Below are positions 18,521-27,779 of a stretch of 64,000 nucleotides of DNA, in pieces. Position 1 is the stretch's first letter; each line of letters begins with the position of its first letter. Source of the DNA: Natronococcus sp. CG52 (GTDB taxonomy: Archaea > Halobacteriota > Halobacteria > Halobacteriales > Natrialbaceae). A model generated the notes under the pieces. It was not told the DNA's origin. It saw only the letters and a program-made list of their open reading frames with translations, and ran no database searches. A program made the position numbers and the translations under genes. The stretch spans positions 1,736,001 through 1,800,000 of the forward strand of contig NZ_CP099391.1 in assembly GCF_023913515.1 (NCBI RefSeq). Reading direction: 5' to 3'.

Positions 18521-20428
18521 TTCTTCAACGTCTTCGAAGTCGGCGTCGACGAACTCCTCGTCTTCGCCGTCAGCAGCCGCGCCGCCCGGCCCTGGGTTCG
18601 GGCCGCCGCCCATGCCGCCCATTCCGCCGGGACCGGCACCGGCCGCACCGCCTGCGGCGCCGCCGGCACCTGCGGCGCCGGCTTCCTGCTGGTACATCTG
18701 CTTGCCGATCTCCTGAAGCTCCGTGCTCAGGCTCTCGGTCGCTTCCTCGATGTCCTCGGCCTCGGCATCGTCGTCGTCGATCGTCTCCTCGAGGTCCTCG
18801 ACGGCAGCCTCGATATCCGCGCGCAGATCGTCGTCGACCTGCTCCTCGTTCTCCTCGAGCAGCGTCTCGGCGCGCTGGATCGTCGCCTCGGCGGTGTTGC
18901 GCGCCTCGATGCGCTGGCGCTTCTTCTCGTCCTCCTCGGCGTGCTGTTCGGCTTCCTCCTGCATCTGCTCGATCTCGGCGTCGGAGAGGCCGGCACCGCC
19001 CTCGATGGTGATCTCCTCGCTGGTACCGGTGCCCTTGTCCTCGGCCGAGACGTTGACGATCCCGTTCTCGTCGATGGAGAACGTGACCTCGATCTGGGGC
19101 GTTCCGGCGGGGGCCGGCGGGATGCCGGTCAGGTGGAACTCGCCCAGCATCTCGTTCTTCTCGGCCAGCTCGCGCTCACCCTGGAAGACCCGGACCTGCA
19201 CCGAAGTCTGGTTGTCCGCCGCGGTGGTGAAGATCTTCGACTCCTCGGTCGGAATCGTCGTGTTCTTCTCGATGAGTCGCTCGAAGAGGCCGCCCTTGAC
19301 CTCGATACCGAGCGAGAGCGGCGTGACGTCGAGCAGCACGATGTCGTCGACTTCGCCGCCGAGGACGCCGCCTTGGATCGCCGCACCGAGCGCGACGGCC
19401 TCGTCGGGGTTGACGTTCTTCTGGGGTTCCTGACCCGTGAGCTCCTCGACCTTCTCTGAAACTTGGGGCATCCGAGTCGAGCCACCGACCAGGAGGACCT
19501 CGTCGATGTCGTCCTTTTCGTAGCCGGCGTCCTCGAGCGCCTGCTCGGTCGGCTCGACGGTGCGCTCGATCAGATCCTGGGTTAGCGACTCGAACTTGGC
19601 GCGGGTCATGGACTCCTCCAGGTGGATCGGGCCGTCGTCGGTCGCCGTGATGAACGGCAGGTTGATTTCGGTCTCCTTGCGCGAGGAGAGTTCGATCTTG
19701 GCTTCCTCGGCCGCGTCCTTCAGGCGCTGGAGCGCCTGCCGGTCCTCGCGGAGGTCGACGCCGTGGTCGGCCTCGAACTCGTCGGCGAGGTAGTCGATGA
19801 TCGCCTCGTCCCAGTCGTCGCCGCCGAGGTCGTTGTCACCGTTGGTCGCGACGACCTCGTAGACGCCGCCGCCGAGATCGAGAAGAGAGACGTCGAAGGT
19901 TCCGCCACCGAGGTCGTAGACGAGCACCGTCTGGTCGGACTCGTCGTCGAGGCCGTAGGCCATCGACGCGGCGGTGGGTTCGTTGACGATGCGCTCGACT
20001 TCGAAACCGGCGATCTCGCCGGCGTCCTTGGTCGCCTGGCGCTGTTTGTCGTTGAAGTACGCGGGAACTGTAATGACGGCCTTCTCGACGTCGTCGCCGA
20101 GGTACTCCTCGGCGTCGTGTTTGATCTTCTGGAGGATCATCGCCGAAATCTCCTCGGGCGTGTACTCCTCGCCCTCGATCTCGACGGCGTAATCGTCCTC
20201 GCCCATGTGGCGCTTGATAGACTGGATCGTCCGCTCGGGGTTCTGGACGGCCTGGTTCTTCGCGGGTTTGCCGACGAGTCGCTCGTCGTCGTCGGTGAAC
20301 GCGACGACGGAGGGTGTCGTCCGTTCGCCTTCGGCGTTCGCGATGATCTCCGGATCGCCACCTTCCATCACCGCGAACGCGCTGTTCGTCGTTCCGAGGT
20401 CGATTCCGAGAATCTTGTTACTCGCCAT
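18506..20428 (-). CDS. dnaK: molecular chaperone DnaK (Hsp70)
   Basis: Hsp70 of 640 aa. The N-terminal ATPase domain opens with [19 protein letters not shown] (phosphate-1 motif), and [14 protein letters not shown] is the phosphate-2 motif near 190. The substrate-binding domain runs from about 380, and a disordered Gly-rich tail with GGMGGMGG ends in an acidic EDD string. ATG 20428 is preferred over an in-frame GTG 21 nt upstream because a TATA box lies 30 nt before it. GrpE is upstream and DnaJ downstream on the same strand. Archaeal Hsp70 is generally held to have come from bacteria. Confidence 0.98.
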   Translation of the reverse strand: MASNKILGIDLGTTNSAFAVMEGGDPEIIANAEGERTTPSVVAFTDDDERLVGKPAKNQAVQNPERTIQSIKRHMGEDDYAVEIEGEEYTPEEISAMILQKIKHDAEEYLGDDVEKAVITVPAYFNDKQRQATKDAGEIAGFEVERIVNEPTAASMAYGLDDESDQTVLVYDLGGGTFDVSLLDLGGGVYEVVATNGDNDLGGDDWDEAIIDYLADEFEADHGVDLREDRQALQRLKDAAEEAKIELSSRKETEINLPFITATDDGPIHLEESMTRAKFESLTQDLIERTVEPTEQALEDAGYEKDDIDEVLLVGGSTRMPQVSEKVEELTGQEPQKNVNPDEAVALGAAIQGGVLGGEVDDIVLLDVTPLSLGIEVKGGLFERLIEKNTTIPTEESKIFTTAADNQTSVQVRVFQGERELAEKNEMLGEFHLTGIPPAPAGTPQIEVTFSIDENGIVNVSAEDKGTGTSEEITIEGGAGLSDAEIEQMQEEAEQHAEEDEKKRQRIEARNTAEATIQRAETLLEENEEQVDDDLRADIEAAVEDLEETIDDDDAEAEDIEEATESLSTELQEIGKQMYQQEAGAAGAGGAAGGAAGAGPGGMGGMGGGPNPGPGGAAADGEDEEFVDADFEDVEENDED

Positions 20429-20451
20429 TACGAGATGGGTTGTGCTCACTT

Positions 20452-20466
20452 TGGTTTAAAGCTTAT
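20452..20466 (-). promoter_or_regulatory. TATA-box promoter of dnaK
   Basis: Minus-strand AAGCTTTAAACC is centred about 30 nt upstream of ATG 20428. This suggests dnaK has its own start site rather than relying only on read-through from grpE. Confidence 0.55.
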
Positions 20467-20715
20467 CACAGATAACGACCGCACTTGGTATTATAGAAAT
20501 GAGGCGGTGAGAGGGGCGAATATCCTCTCTCGTTGATTCTGTAGGCCTTCAATTACCGGGCGACGAAAACTCCAATCCGGATCTCCCGCTAGCTCAAGTT
20601 CGACCCGGCGGTCAGTAGCCACTCACCGCCGTGGTGACAGTGACGCCAGCGTCGTAGTAAAGTCAGGATCGACCGCAAGCGTGCGTACCTGTACGAAGTC
20701 ATTCCCTGCTGGATA

Positions 20716-20842
20716 CTATAGTACCAACTGAAACGATTTACACACCGATCGCACTGTCCGCGGTTCTCGCTTGCTTCGCTCGCTCCGAACCGCGCTCCTG
20801 TCGGGCGATCGGGTGTGCACTGACTGTCAGTGGCTACTATAG
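20716..20842. repeat. MITE-like element with about 37-bp imperfect terminal inverted repeats
   Basis: The left end begins CTATAGTACCAACTGAAACG and the right end, read on the other strand, begins CTATAGTAGCCACTGACAGT; similarity continues to an ACACC(C)GATCG box on both sides. The centre holds a CGGTTC...GAACCG hairpin. It is about 127 bp with no coding potential. It lies in the 500-bp spacer between grpE and dnaK; the rest of that spacer shows only the dnaK promoter. Confidence 0.55.
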
Positions 20843-20929
20843 CGGAACGTCGCCGGAAGACCGCGCTCTCGCTGTGAGAAACGAGAACGCATCGACAGCG
20901 GCCTCGAACGGAAACTCCGTCTCGAAAAT

Positions 20930-21826
20930 TTACTCGGCGTCGCCTGTCTCGGCTCCGTCGTCCGCCGATCCGTTTTCCGACTCCGACGCTTCGTCTTCGT
21001 CGGGCGTCTCGTCCTCGAGGCTGCCGTTCGAGACGGTCACCTGTGCGTTCTGGATGACCTTCTCGCCCATCTCGTAGCCGGGCGTGTAGACGTCGGCGAC
21101 CGCCCCCTCGGGTTGGCTGCTGTCGACCTGCATCATCACTTCGTGGCGCTGCGGGTCGACGTCGGTACCCGGCTCGGGGGTGATCTCCGAGACGTCCTCG
21201 TCCTCGAGCACGCGGTCGAACTCTCGGAGCGTCATTTCGACGCCGTCGCGCAGGCTTTCGGCGTCACTGCTCTCCTCCTCGAGGGCGCGTTTCAGGTTGT
21301 CGCGAACGCCGACGAGTCGCTCGACGAGGTCCTCCGTCGCGCGATCTTTCATCTGCTGCTGGCGCTTCTTGGCGCGTTTCTTGTAGTTCTGGAAGTCGGC
21401 CTGCTTGCGCTTGAGGCGGTCCTTCAGGTCGTCGACCTCCGCTTCGGACTCCTCGAGTTCGGTCCGAAGTTCCTCGATGGTCTCGGCCTGTTCCTCGACT
21501 CGCTCGTCGAGATCCTCGAGTTCCTCGCGCTGCTGGGCGACGGTGTCGTTGAGCTGTCGCGCTTCGTCGACGATCCCGTTGACCTGGTGGGCGAGGTCGT
21601 CGTCGTGCTCCGTGATCCGGTCCAGGAGTTCCTGAACGTCCTCGCTCGTTTCGGGAACGTCGTCCTGGCTCGCGTCCGACTCGGCGGCCGTCGATTCGGC
21701 TGCTGATTCCGACTCCGATTCCCCTGTCGTTCCCTCGGCCTCGACGTCGGCCGGCTCGCCGTCGTCGGATCGGTCCTCGGACGGGACACCCTGGGCGGAA
21801 GCGTTCGTGCCCTCGTCTTCGCTCAT
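20930..21826 (-). CDS. grpE: nucleotide exchange factor GrpE
   Basis: A 298-aa GrpE that releases ADP from DnaK. It has a long acidic, low-complexity N-terminus (residues 1-75, rich in S, E, D). A coiled coil follows at about 80-165, with LKRKQADFQNYKKRAKKR at its end, and then the beta-wing domain with a VYTPGYEMGEKVIQNAQVTVS end. A second acidic tail follows. Both acidic extensions are usual in haloarchaeal GrpE and make it longer than the roughly 200 aa of bacterial forms. ATG 21826 gives MSEDEG. Confidence 0.95.
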   Translation of the reverse strand: MSEDEGTNASAQGVPSEDRSDDGEPADVEAEGTTGESESESAAESTAAESDASQDDVPETSEDVQELLDRITEHDDDLAHQVNGIVDEARQLNDTVAQQREELEDLDERVEEQAETIEELRTELEESEAEVDDLKDRLKRKQADFQNYKKRAKKRQQQMKDRATEDLVERLVGVRDNLKRALEEESSDAESLRDGVEMTLREFDRVLEDEDVSEITPEPGTDVDPQRHEVMMQVDSSQPEGAVADVYTPGYEMGEKVIQNAQVTVSNGSLEDETPDEDEASESENGSADDGAETGDAE

Positions 21827-21970
21827 GTCCCAGTCAACGAACAGCGGTAATAAAAGGGTTGAGGTACGCCCTCGTTGCGGAATCGATCCGACGGAAATTC
21901 TCTCGAGCGAACCGTTCGCGGGAGTCGCCGAGATCGACCGGAGGATCCAATCCGCCGACCGACAGCCGAC

Positions 21971-21980
21971 AGTATATGTG
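21971..21980 (+). promoter_or_regulatory. TATA-box promoter of the XPB-like helicase
   Basis: AGTATATG is centred about 28 nt before GTG 22003. The spacing argues that the GTG, not the upstream ATG 21976, is the start of a leaderless mRNA. Confidence 0.5.
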
Positions 21981-22002
21981 GCTCCCGCGCGGAGTACCGG
22001 GC

Positions 22003-23439
22003 GTGACGTCGCCAGATTCGAGGGGTGAACCCGCAGTCGAACTCCGGTACGAGGACGGGACCGTTCGCCTCGACGGTCTCGACTCCGCACTCGCGTCGAC
22101 GATCCGAGAGCGAGTTCCCGACCTCGACCCCGATCCGCGGACGGACGGCTGGCGAGTGCCCGCGTTTCGGTACGCCGCCTGTCGTGCAGTCCTCTCTCGA
22201 CGCGGCGTTCCGTTCGAGGACCACGTGCTCGACGCCGCCCCCCTCTCCGACCTTCGGTCCGCGTACGAACTCCGCGAGTACCAGCGCGAGGCGCTGTCGG
22301 CGTGGTTCGAGACCGACCGCTGGAGCGACATCGACCGCGACGGAGGGACCCCTACTGAACGCGCTCCCGCCGGCGTCCTCGAACTCCCCACGGGCAGCGG
22401 GAAGACCGTCATCGCGCTGAAGGCGATCGAACGCCTCGCCGTGCCGACGATCGTGGTCGTCCCGACGATCGATCTGCTCGAGCAGTGGCAGCGGGAACTC
22501 GAGCGCGAGTTCGGCCACGAGATCGGACGCTTCGGCGGCGGCGAGCAGCGACTCGCTCCGATCACGGTGTCGACCTACGACTCGGCCTACCTGAAGGCCG
22601 ACTCGGTGGGCGACCGCTTCGGTCTGGTCGTCTTCGACGAGGTTCACCACCTCGGCGGCGAGGGCTACCGCGAGATCGCCCGCCTGCTCGCCGCTCCGGC
22701 ACGAATGGGGCTCACCGCGACGTTCGAGCGACCTGACGGCGCACACGAGGTCGTCGAGGAGATCGTCGGCCCGCTTCGCTACCGTATCGCACCCGACGAA
22801 CTGGCCGGCGAACACCTGGCTCCCTACGACGTGAAGCGACTCGAGGTGTCGCTCACCCCCGACGAGCGCGAGGAGTACGACCGCAACCAGGAGGTCTTTG
22901 CGGACTACCTCGCGAAATCGAACATCCAGTTCAACAGCGGTTCGGACTACCAGGAACTCGTCAAGCGTTCGGGTTCGGATCCCGAAGCCCGGAAGGCGCT
23001 GCTTGCGCGCCAGCGCGCCCGAGAGATCACCTACGGTAGCGAGGCCAAGGTCGACGCGCTCGAGGGGATCCTCGACGACCACCGCGGCGAGCGGATCATC
23101 GTCTTCACGGCGTACAACGACCTCGCGTACGACGTCAGCGAGCGGTTTCTCGTCCCGACGATCACCCATCAGACTGGCGCGGCGGAACGCCGGGAGATTC
23201 TGGATCGCTTCCGCGAGGGGACGTACACCCGGACCGGAACGTCGAACGTCCTCGACGAGGGGGTCGACGTCCCCGACGCGAACGTCGCGATCGTCCTCTC
23301 GGGCAGCGGCAGCGAGCGGGAGTTCACCCAGCGACTCGGTCGGATCCTGCGTCCGAAGGCGGACGGGGGGCGAGCGCTCCTCTACGAGGTCGTCGCGAGC
23401 GAGACCGCAGAGGAGCGGACGGCCGAGCGACGTCGCTAG
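22003..23439 (+). CDS. XPB/Rad25-type DEAH-family DNA helicase
   Basis: A superfamily-2 helicase of 478 aa. It has an N-terminal damage-recognition-like domain (about 1-95), then motif I PTGSGKT, motif II DEVHH, motif III-like LTATFERPDG, and in the second RecA domain an FTAYND segment and motif VI QRLGRILRP. This is the archaeal XPB layout, including the RED-like region between the two domains. XPB opens DNA at damage and works with the nuclease Bax1. A likely Bax1 gene lies 2.8 kb downstream on the same strand, with two membrane-protein units in between. Confidence 0.9.
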   Translation: MTSPDSRGEPAVELRYEDGTVRLDGLDSALASTIRERVPDLDPDPRTDGWRVPAFRYAACRAVLSRRGVPFEDHVLDAAPLSDLRSAYELREYQREALSAWFETDRWSDIDRDGGTPTERAPAGVLELPTGSGKTVIALKAIERLAVPTIVVVPTIDLLEQWQRELEREFGHEIGRFGGGEQRLAPITVSTYDSAYLKADSVGDRFGLVVFDEVHHLGGEGYREIARLLAAPARMGLTATFERPDGAHEVVEEIVGPLRYRIAPDELAGEHLAPYDVKRLEVSLTPDEREEYDRNQEVFADYLAKSNIQFNSGSDYQELVKRSGSDPEARKALLARQRAREITYGSEAKVDALEGILDDHRGERIIVFTAYNDLAYDVSERFLVPTITHQTGAAERREILDRFREGTYTRTGTSNVLDEGVDVPDANVAIVLSGSGSEREFTQRLGRILRPKADGGRALLYEVVASETAEERTAERRR

Positions 23440-23545
23440 GGCCGCCGAATCGGCGGTCGACGCGAGCGTAGGTCCAAGTCGGTCCTGGTCGAAGGAGGCG
23501 TATGGTCGGGGCACCGACGGTCGCGAGAGTTCGAGGTGACTATCA

Positions 23546-24316
23546 ATGAGTTCGTCGGCGACGAGCGGTGGCGTGGACGGTCTCGTCGCGGTACTGGTCC
23601 CCCTGTTCGCGGTCGGACTCGCGGCAGTTCATCTGTTCGCCGGCCGCCTTCGCGTTCTCGATGTAATTCCGCGAAGCCGGTGGCTATCGTTCGCGGGCGG
23701 GGTCTCGGTCGCGTACGTGTTCGTCCACGTCCTTCCCGAGATCGGAGCCGCCGCGGAGGCGATCGAAGGGAGCGACACGCCCCTGGCCGCGATCGAGAAT
23801 CACGTCTACATCGTCGCGCTCCTCGGGTTCGTCGTCTTCTACGGGCTCGAGCGGTTCGCGAGGGAAGCGCGCCTCGAGGACGGATCGGCCGACGTCGAAC
23901 GCACGCCGATGACGGACGGGGCTTTCTGGCTTCACACCGTTTCGTTTGCGGCGTACAACGCTCTCGTGGGATATCTCCTCGTCCACCAGGAAGATCCCGG
24001 AGTCGCGAGCGTGACCTTCTTTTTCGTCGCAATGGCGTTGCACTTTCTGGTGAACGACTTCGGTCTTCGCGACCATCACGGACGGGCGTATCATCGGTAC
24101 GGTCGATGGCTACTCGCGGGCGCAGTGGTCCTCGGTCTCGCTATCGGCTACGCGACGACCGTAACCGAACTGGTTCTCGGCGTGCTGTTCGCGTTTCTGT
24201 CCGGCGGCGTCGTCCTCAACGTGATCAAAGAAGAACTGCCAACCGAGCGCCGAAGCCGATTCTGGGCGTTCGCGACCGGTGCGGCGGGGTACACGATCCT
24301 GTTACTCGGAGGGTAG
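23546..24316 (+). CDS. ZIP-like integral membrane protein
   Basis: A 256-aa protein with about eight hydrophobic helices. FVHVLPEI in an early helix resembles the HxxPE metal motif of ZIP transporters. A later helix has HFLVNDF followed by a His-rich loop (RDHHGRAYHRYG), and the central loop is acidic. The likeness suggests a divalent-metal permease or sensor, but the second canonical ZIP motif is not clear, so the call is tentative. It starts 107 nt after the helicase gene on the same strand. Confidence 0.6.
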   Translation: MSSSATSGGVDGLVAVLVPLFAVGLAAVHLFAGRLRVLDVIPRSRWLSFAGGVSVAYVFVHVLPEIGAAAEAIEGSDTPLAAIENHVYIVALLGFVVFYGLERFAREARLEDGSADVERTPMTDGAFWLHTVSFAAYNALVGYLLVHQEDPGVASVTFFFVAMALHFLVNDFGLRDHHGRAYHRYGRWLLAGAVVLGLAIGYATTVTELVLGVLFAFLSGGVVLNVIKEELPTERRSRFWAFATGAAGYTILLLGG

Positions 24317-24505
24317 CTCACCGGACGCATCCTCGAGCCGCCCGACGCTCCCGGTCGCCGCGACGGTTACGGCTTCGATCGTCGACCGTTCGGAAGTCCC
24401 GTCGTTCGCACCTCGCGAAAATCACGGGGCGTGCAGAAACGACTCAATGTGCAGAAATGTTGCCACTTAACTGAACATACGTGGTCGGAGGTGCGGACGA
24501 GTCGA

Positions 24506-24519
24506 TAACTATATCAAAT
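24506..24519 (+). promoter_or_regulatory. TATA-box promoter of the small membrane protein/SSS symporter unit
   Basis: TAACTATATCAAAT is centred about 29 nt before ATG 24541 and fixes the start of the small upstream gene. Confidence 0.6.
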
Positions 24520-24540
24520 ATCGTTATGCCACTACTACGC

Positions 24541-24675
24541 ATGGTGCTGGAACTTTCAACGGGGAGTACCGTCGCGATCCTCGCGATGGTCGTCCTCCCG
24601 ATCGTGACGCTCGTATTGTACTGGCTCGACCGGACGCAGAACGACGGCTACGTTTCCGTCCTGGGGAGGCGGTAA
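24541..24675 (+). CDS. small single-pass membrane protein, probable symporter accessory subunit
   Basis: A 44-aa peptide: short N-terminus, one hydrophobic helix (VAILAMVVLPIVTLVLYWL), and a polar tail ending LGRR. The stop lies one base before the GTG of the SSS symporter, so translation is almost certainly coupled. Small one-helix proteins encoded immediately before sodium:solute symporters are a known pattern, though I cannot name the family. A longer reading to 24481 is open but the TATA box favours ATG 24541. Confidence 0.6.
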   Translation: MVLELSTGSTVAILAMVVLPIVTLVLYWLDRTQNDGYVSVLGRR

Positions 24676-24676
24676 C

Positions 24677-26152
24677 GTGGTGTCGACGCTGCAACTCACG
24701 TTCGGCGCGTATCTGCTCGTCCTGCTCGTCATCGGCGCGTACTTCTTCCTCACGACGGAGACGAATCGGCTCTCGGATTACTTGCTCGCGGGGCGAGACG
24801 TCGGGACGTGGCCGGTCGCCATCTCGGAGGTTTCGTCGGTCGCCAGCGGGTGGACCTTTTTCGCCTGGGTCGGCGTCGGGTTCACGGTCGGTCTCAACGG
24901 GCTGTGGTTCTCGATAACGATGATCTTCCTCGTCATCTTCATGTACCGGTACGTCGGCTCTCGGTTCCGCCGTCAGTCCGAGGACCTCGGTAGCATCACG
25001 ATCGCCGACCACCTCTCGCTGGCGGTCGCGGACGAGCGGCTCAGCACGTACATCCGCGTCGTCGCGACGCTCTCGATCCTCGTCTTCATGGGCGCGTATA
25101 TCGGTGCGCAGGTCATCGCGGTCGGCGAAGCGATGGATACCGGGATCGGAATCAACTACGGGATCGCGATCGCCGTCGGCGGCGTCGTCGTCGGCCTATA
25201 CACGATGCTCGGCGGATTCAACGCCTCCATCTGGACCGACGTCTTTCAGGGAATCCTCATCTTCGTCGCTGCGGTGACGCTTCCGGTACTGATGATCGCC
25301 GAAATCGGCGGCTGGTCGGCGTTCGTCGCCGAGGCGGCGGCGGTCGACGACGGGGCGCTGTTCGACATGACCGGCGGTCTCGCCGGACAGGCTCTGCTCA
25401 TCGGGACGCTCGCGTGGGTGACCTTCGCGTTCGGGACTATCGGTCAGCCTCACTCGCTGATGCGTCTCCAGGCGATCCGGTCCGAGCGACTGCTCAGTCC
25501 CGCGGCGACCATCGCGGTCGCCTTCCAGTCGCTTCGCCTCACGGTTCCGCTGTTCATCGGCGCGGCCGGCCGCGTGCTCTACGGCTCCGTCGAAAACCCG
25601 GAGAACGTCGCGATGATGGCGATCGTCGACTTCTTCCCGGCGATCATCGCCGGGATCCTGCTGGCGGCGATCGTCTCCGCGATCCTCTCGACGTCCGACT
25701 CGATGCTGCTCGTCGCATCGTCGGACTTCACGCGGTTCTACGAGGAACAGATCGATCCGGACGCGAGCCAGGCGCAACTCATCCTGCTCGGTCGGGGAGC
25801 GGTCGGCGTCCTGGCGCTCGGCGGGGTCGCCCTCGCCTTCGTTCGGCCCGGGACTATCTTCGAGATCATCGAGTTCGCCTACGTCGGCCTCGGCGCGACG
25901 TTCGGACTGCCGTTGCTGTTCATGCTGTTCTGGGAGCGGACGACCGGCGAGGCGATCCTGGCCGGCATCGTCTCCGGACTCGTGGTGTCGATCGGCAACC
26001 TGTACTTCGCCGGGGACTACTTCCCGATCTTCGTCTGGCCCGTCTGCATCGCGGTGATCGTCGGCGTCACGCTCGCGACCTCGAGCACCGGCGCCGACGT
26101 CGCCGAGGTGCCCGAACCGACGTCGGCCGGGAGACAACCTGCGGACGACTGA
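24677..26152 (+). CDS. sodium:solute symporter (SSS family)
   Basis: A 491-aa transporter with about 13 membrane helices. LSDYLLAGRDVGTWPVAISEVSS at the N-terminus is the SSS opening. GTIGQPHSLMRLQAIRS in the middle and the AAIVSAILSTSDSMLLVASS segment resemble the sodium-binding helix 8 region of PutP-like carriers. The substrate is uncertain; proline-, pantothenate- or organic-acid-type carriers all look like this. The start is GTG 24677, directly coupled to the 44-aa protein before it. Confidence 0.88.
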   Translation: MVSTLQLTFGAYLLVLLVIGAYFFLTTETNRLSDYLLAGRDVGTWPVAISEVSSVASGWTFFAWVGVGFTVGLNGLWFSITMIFLVIFMYRYVGSRFRRQSEDLGSITIADHLSLAVADERLSTYIRVVATLSILVFMGAYIGAQVIAVGEAMDTGIGINYGIAIAVGGVVVGLYTMLGGFNASIWTDVFQGILIFVAAVTLPVLMIAEIGGWSAFVAEAAAVDDGALFDMTGGLAGQALLIGTLAWVTFAFGTIGQPHSLMRLQAIRSERLLSPAATIAVAFQSLRLTVPLFIGAAGRVLYGSVENPENVAMMAIVDFFPAIIAGILLAAIVSAILSTSDSMLLVASSDFTRFYEEQIDPDASQAQLILLGRGAVGVLALGGVALAFVRPGTIFEIIEFAYVGLGATFGLPLLFMLFWERTTGEAILAGIVSGLVVSIGNLYFAGDYFPIFVWPVCIAVIVGVTLATSSTGADVAEVPEPTSAGRQPADD

Positions 26153-26228
26153 CGCCGCGGCGTCCGTTCCGAGAGGCGTCTCGAGATGCCGGGTCACTTT
26201 TGCGTTCGCCGCGCGGACGCAGACGTAG

Positions 26229-27749
26229 ATGCTGACGAAGGACCTGCTCCGCGTCTCGCGAGCTGGCGGCGGCTATCACCCCCGGTTCGCGGGCCGCGAG
26301 CACCGTCCGCTCGCCGCCCGCGTCATCGGCACGTACCAGGGACACGTCGGGAAGCCCCGCGAGGAACTCGAGGCCGCCCTCACGGATCTCGAGCGCGATG
26401 CGGACCACTTCAAACTCGTGCGCGGCTTCTCGGCGCTGCTCGAGCGCGACGCGACCTTCGAGACCGAGGCGGCGGTCGAGCCCGAACGTGCCCGGAAAGC
26501 TGCGTTCGAGGCGGCCGAAGCCGTCGGCGTCGTCACCGAGGACGAGCGGGCGATGGCGCTCGTTCGCGCCGCCGAGGGGCTCGACCTGTCGGCCGACGAC
26601 CTCGAGCGGGCGCTGTACGCCGACCTCAAGGAACGCCAGGTCCTCGATACGGTCGAGCCGCGGTGGGACCCCGACGGCCTGGTCGCCCAGTACAACCTCT
26701 CGCTGGCCCAGACGGCGCTGTTCGACGCGACCGAACTGCGGGTCCGCTCGAGCGATCCGAAGGCGCTGGTGTCGGCGATCAAGCGGCTGCGGCTGATGTA
26801 CGAGATCCGGCAAACCGACGATGCTATCGGGCCGAGCGACCGCGAGGTCGTCGTCACCGGACCAACCCACCTCTTCCGGGCGACCCGCCGGTACGGCACG
26901 CGCTTCGCCCGCGTGCTGCGGACGATCGCGACGGCCGACGAGTGGCGTCTCGAGGCGACGATCGACGACCGCGGCACCGAGCGCACGCTCTCCCTCTCCG
27001 ACGAGAACCCCGTCCGGGTTCCGAACGCCGAACCCGTCGCCGACGTCTCCTTCGACAGTAGCGTCGAGGCCGACTTCGCCGCCCGGTTCTCGAGTCTCGA
27101 CCTCGACTGGGACCTCGTGCGCGAGCCAGAGCCTCTCGCGACGGGAACGCGGGTGATGATCCCGGACTTCGCGTTCGACTATGAACACGGCGAGTTCCGC
27201 GTGTTCTTCGAAATTATGGGCTTCTGGACGCCCGAGTACGTGGCAAAGAAGCTCGGACAGCTCGAGGGGCTCGAGGACGTCGAACTGATCGTCGCCGTCG
27301 ACGAGTCCCTCGGCGTCGGCGAGGAGATCGCGGCGCGGGATTTCCGGGCGATCCCCTACTCGGGCTCGGTCCGGTTGAAGGACGTCGCGGACGTCCTCCG
27401 GGAGTACGAACGCCAACTCGTCGCCGAGAGCGCGGCCGCGCTCCCGGACGAACTGCGACCCGACGACGACGTCGTCTCTCTCGAGGCCCTCGCCGCCCGC
27501 CGCGGCGTGAGCGAGGACGCGCTGGCGGACGTCTCGTTCCCCGAGCACGAACTGGTGGGACGGACCCTAGTACGACCGGCGGTGCTCGACTCGCTCGGCG
27601 GCGAGATCGAGGCGGGAATATCGCTCTCGGAGGCCGAATCGGCGCTCGAGGCGTGCGGAATCAGCGACTCGAGTGCGATCCTCGCCGAACTCGGCTACCG
27701 CGTCGAGTGGGAGGGGCTCGTCGGGGGGACGGTGATCGAACGGGAGTAA
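26229..27749 (+). CDS. DUF790 family protein, probable Bax1-type nuclease
   Basis: A 506-aa soluble protein starting MLTKDLLRVSRAGGGYHPRF, the hallmark of DUF790. Archaeal DUF790 proteins include Bax1, a structure-specific endonuclease that binds XPB and stimulates bubble opening and incision. The nuclease-like centre is visible at about 315-360: LVREPEPLATGTRVMIPDF, a DYEHGE region, and FRVFFEIMGFWTPEYVAKK; these carry Asp/Glu/Lys residues fitting a PD-(D/E)XK-like fold. The helicase partner lies upstream on the same strand. Confidence 0.88.
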   Translation: MLTKDLLRVSRAGGGYHPRFAGREHRPLAARVIGTYQGHVGKPREELEAALTDLERDADHFKLVRGFSALLERDATFETEAAVEPERARKAAFEAAEAVGVVTEDERAMALVRAAEGLDLSADDLERALYADLKERQVLDTVEPRWDPDGLVAQYNLSLAQTALFDATELRVRSSDPKALVSAIKRLRLMYEIRQTDDAIGPSDREVVVTGPTHLFRATRRYGTRFARVLRTIATADEWRLEATIDDRGTERTLSLSDENPVRVPNAEPVADVSFDSSVEADFAARFSSLDLDWDLVREPEPLATGTRVMIPDFAFDYEHGEFRVFFEIMGFWTPEYVAKKLGQLEGLEDVELIVAVDESLGVGEEIAARDFRAIPYSGSVRLKDVADVLREYERQLVAESAAALPDELRPDDDVVSLEALAARRGVSEDALADVSFPEHELVGRTLVRPAVLDSLGGEIEAGISLSEAESALEACGISDSSAILAELGYRVEWEGLVGGTVIERE

Positions 27750-27779
27750 CCTGGGTGCGTACCCTCCGGCGCAGCGCCC

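Noticed and set aside
18362-19459. Leu-rich plus-strand frame opposite dnaK
   Set aside because: Leu/Val repeats arise from reading the Glu/Asp-rich dnaK 3' end backwards; the membrane-like look is false.
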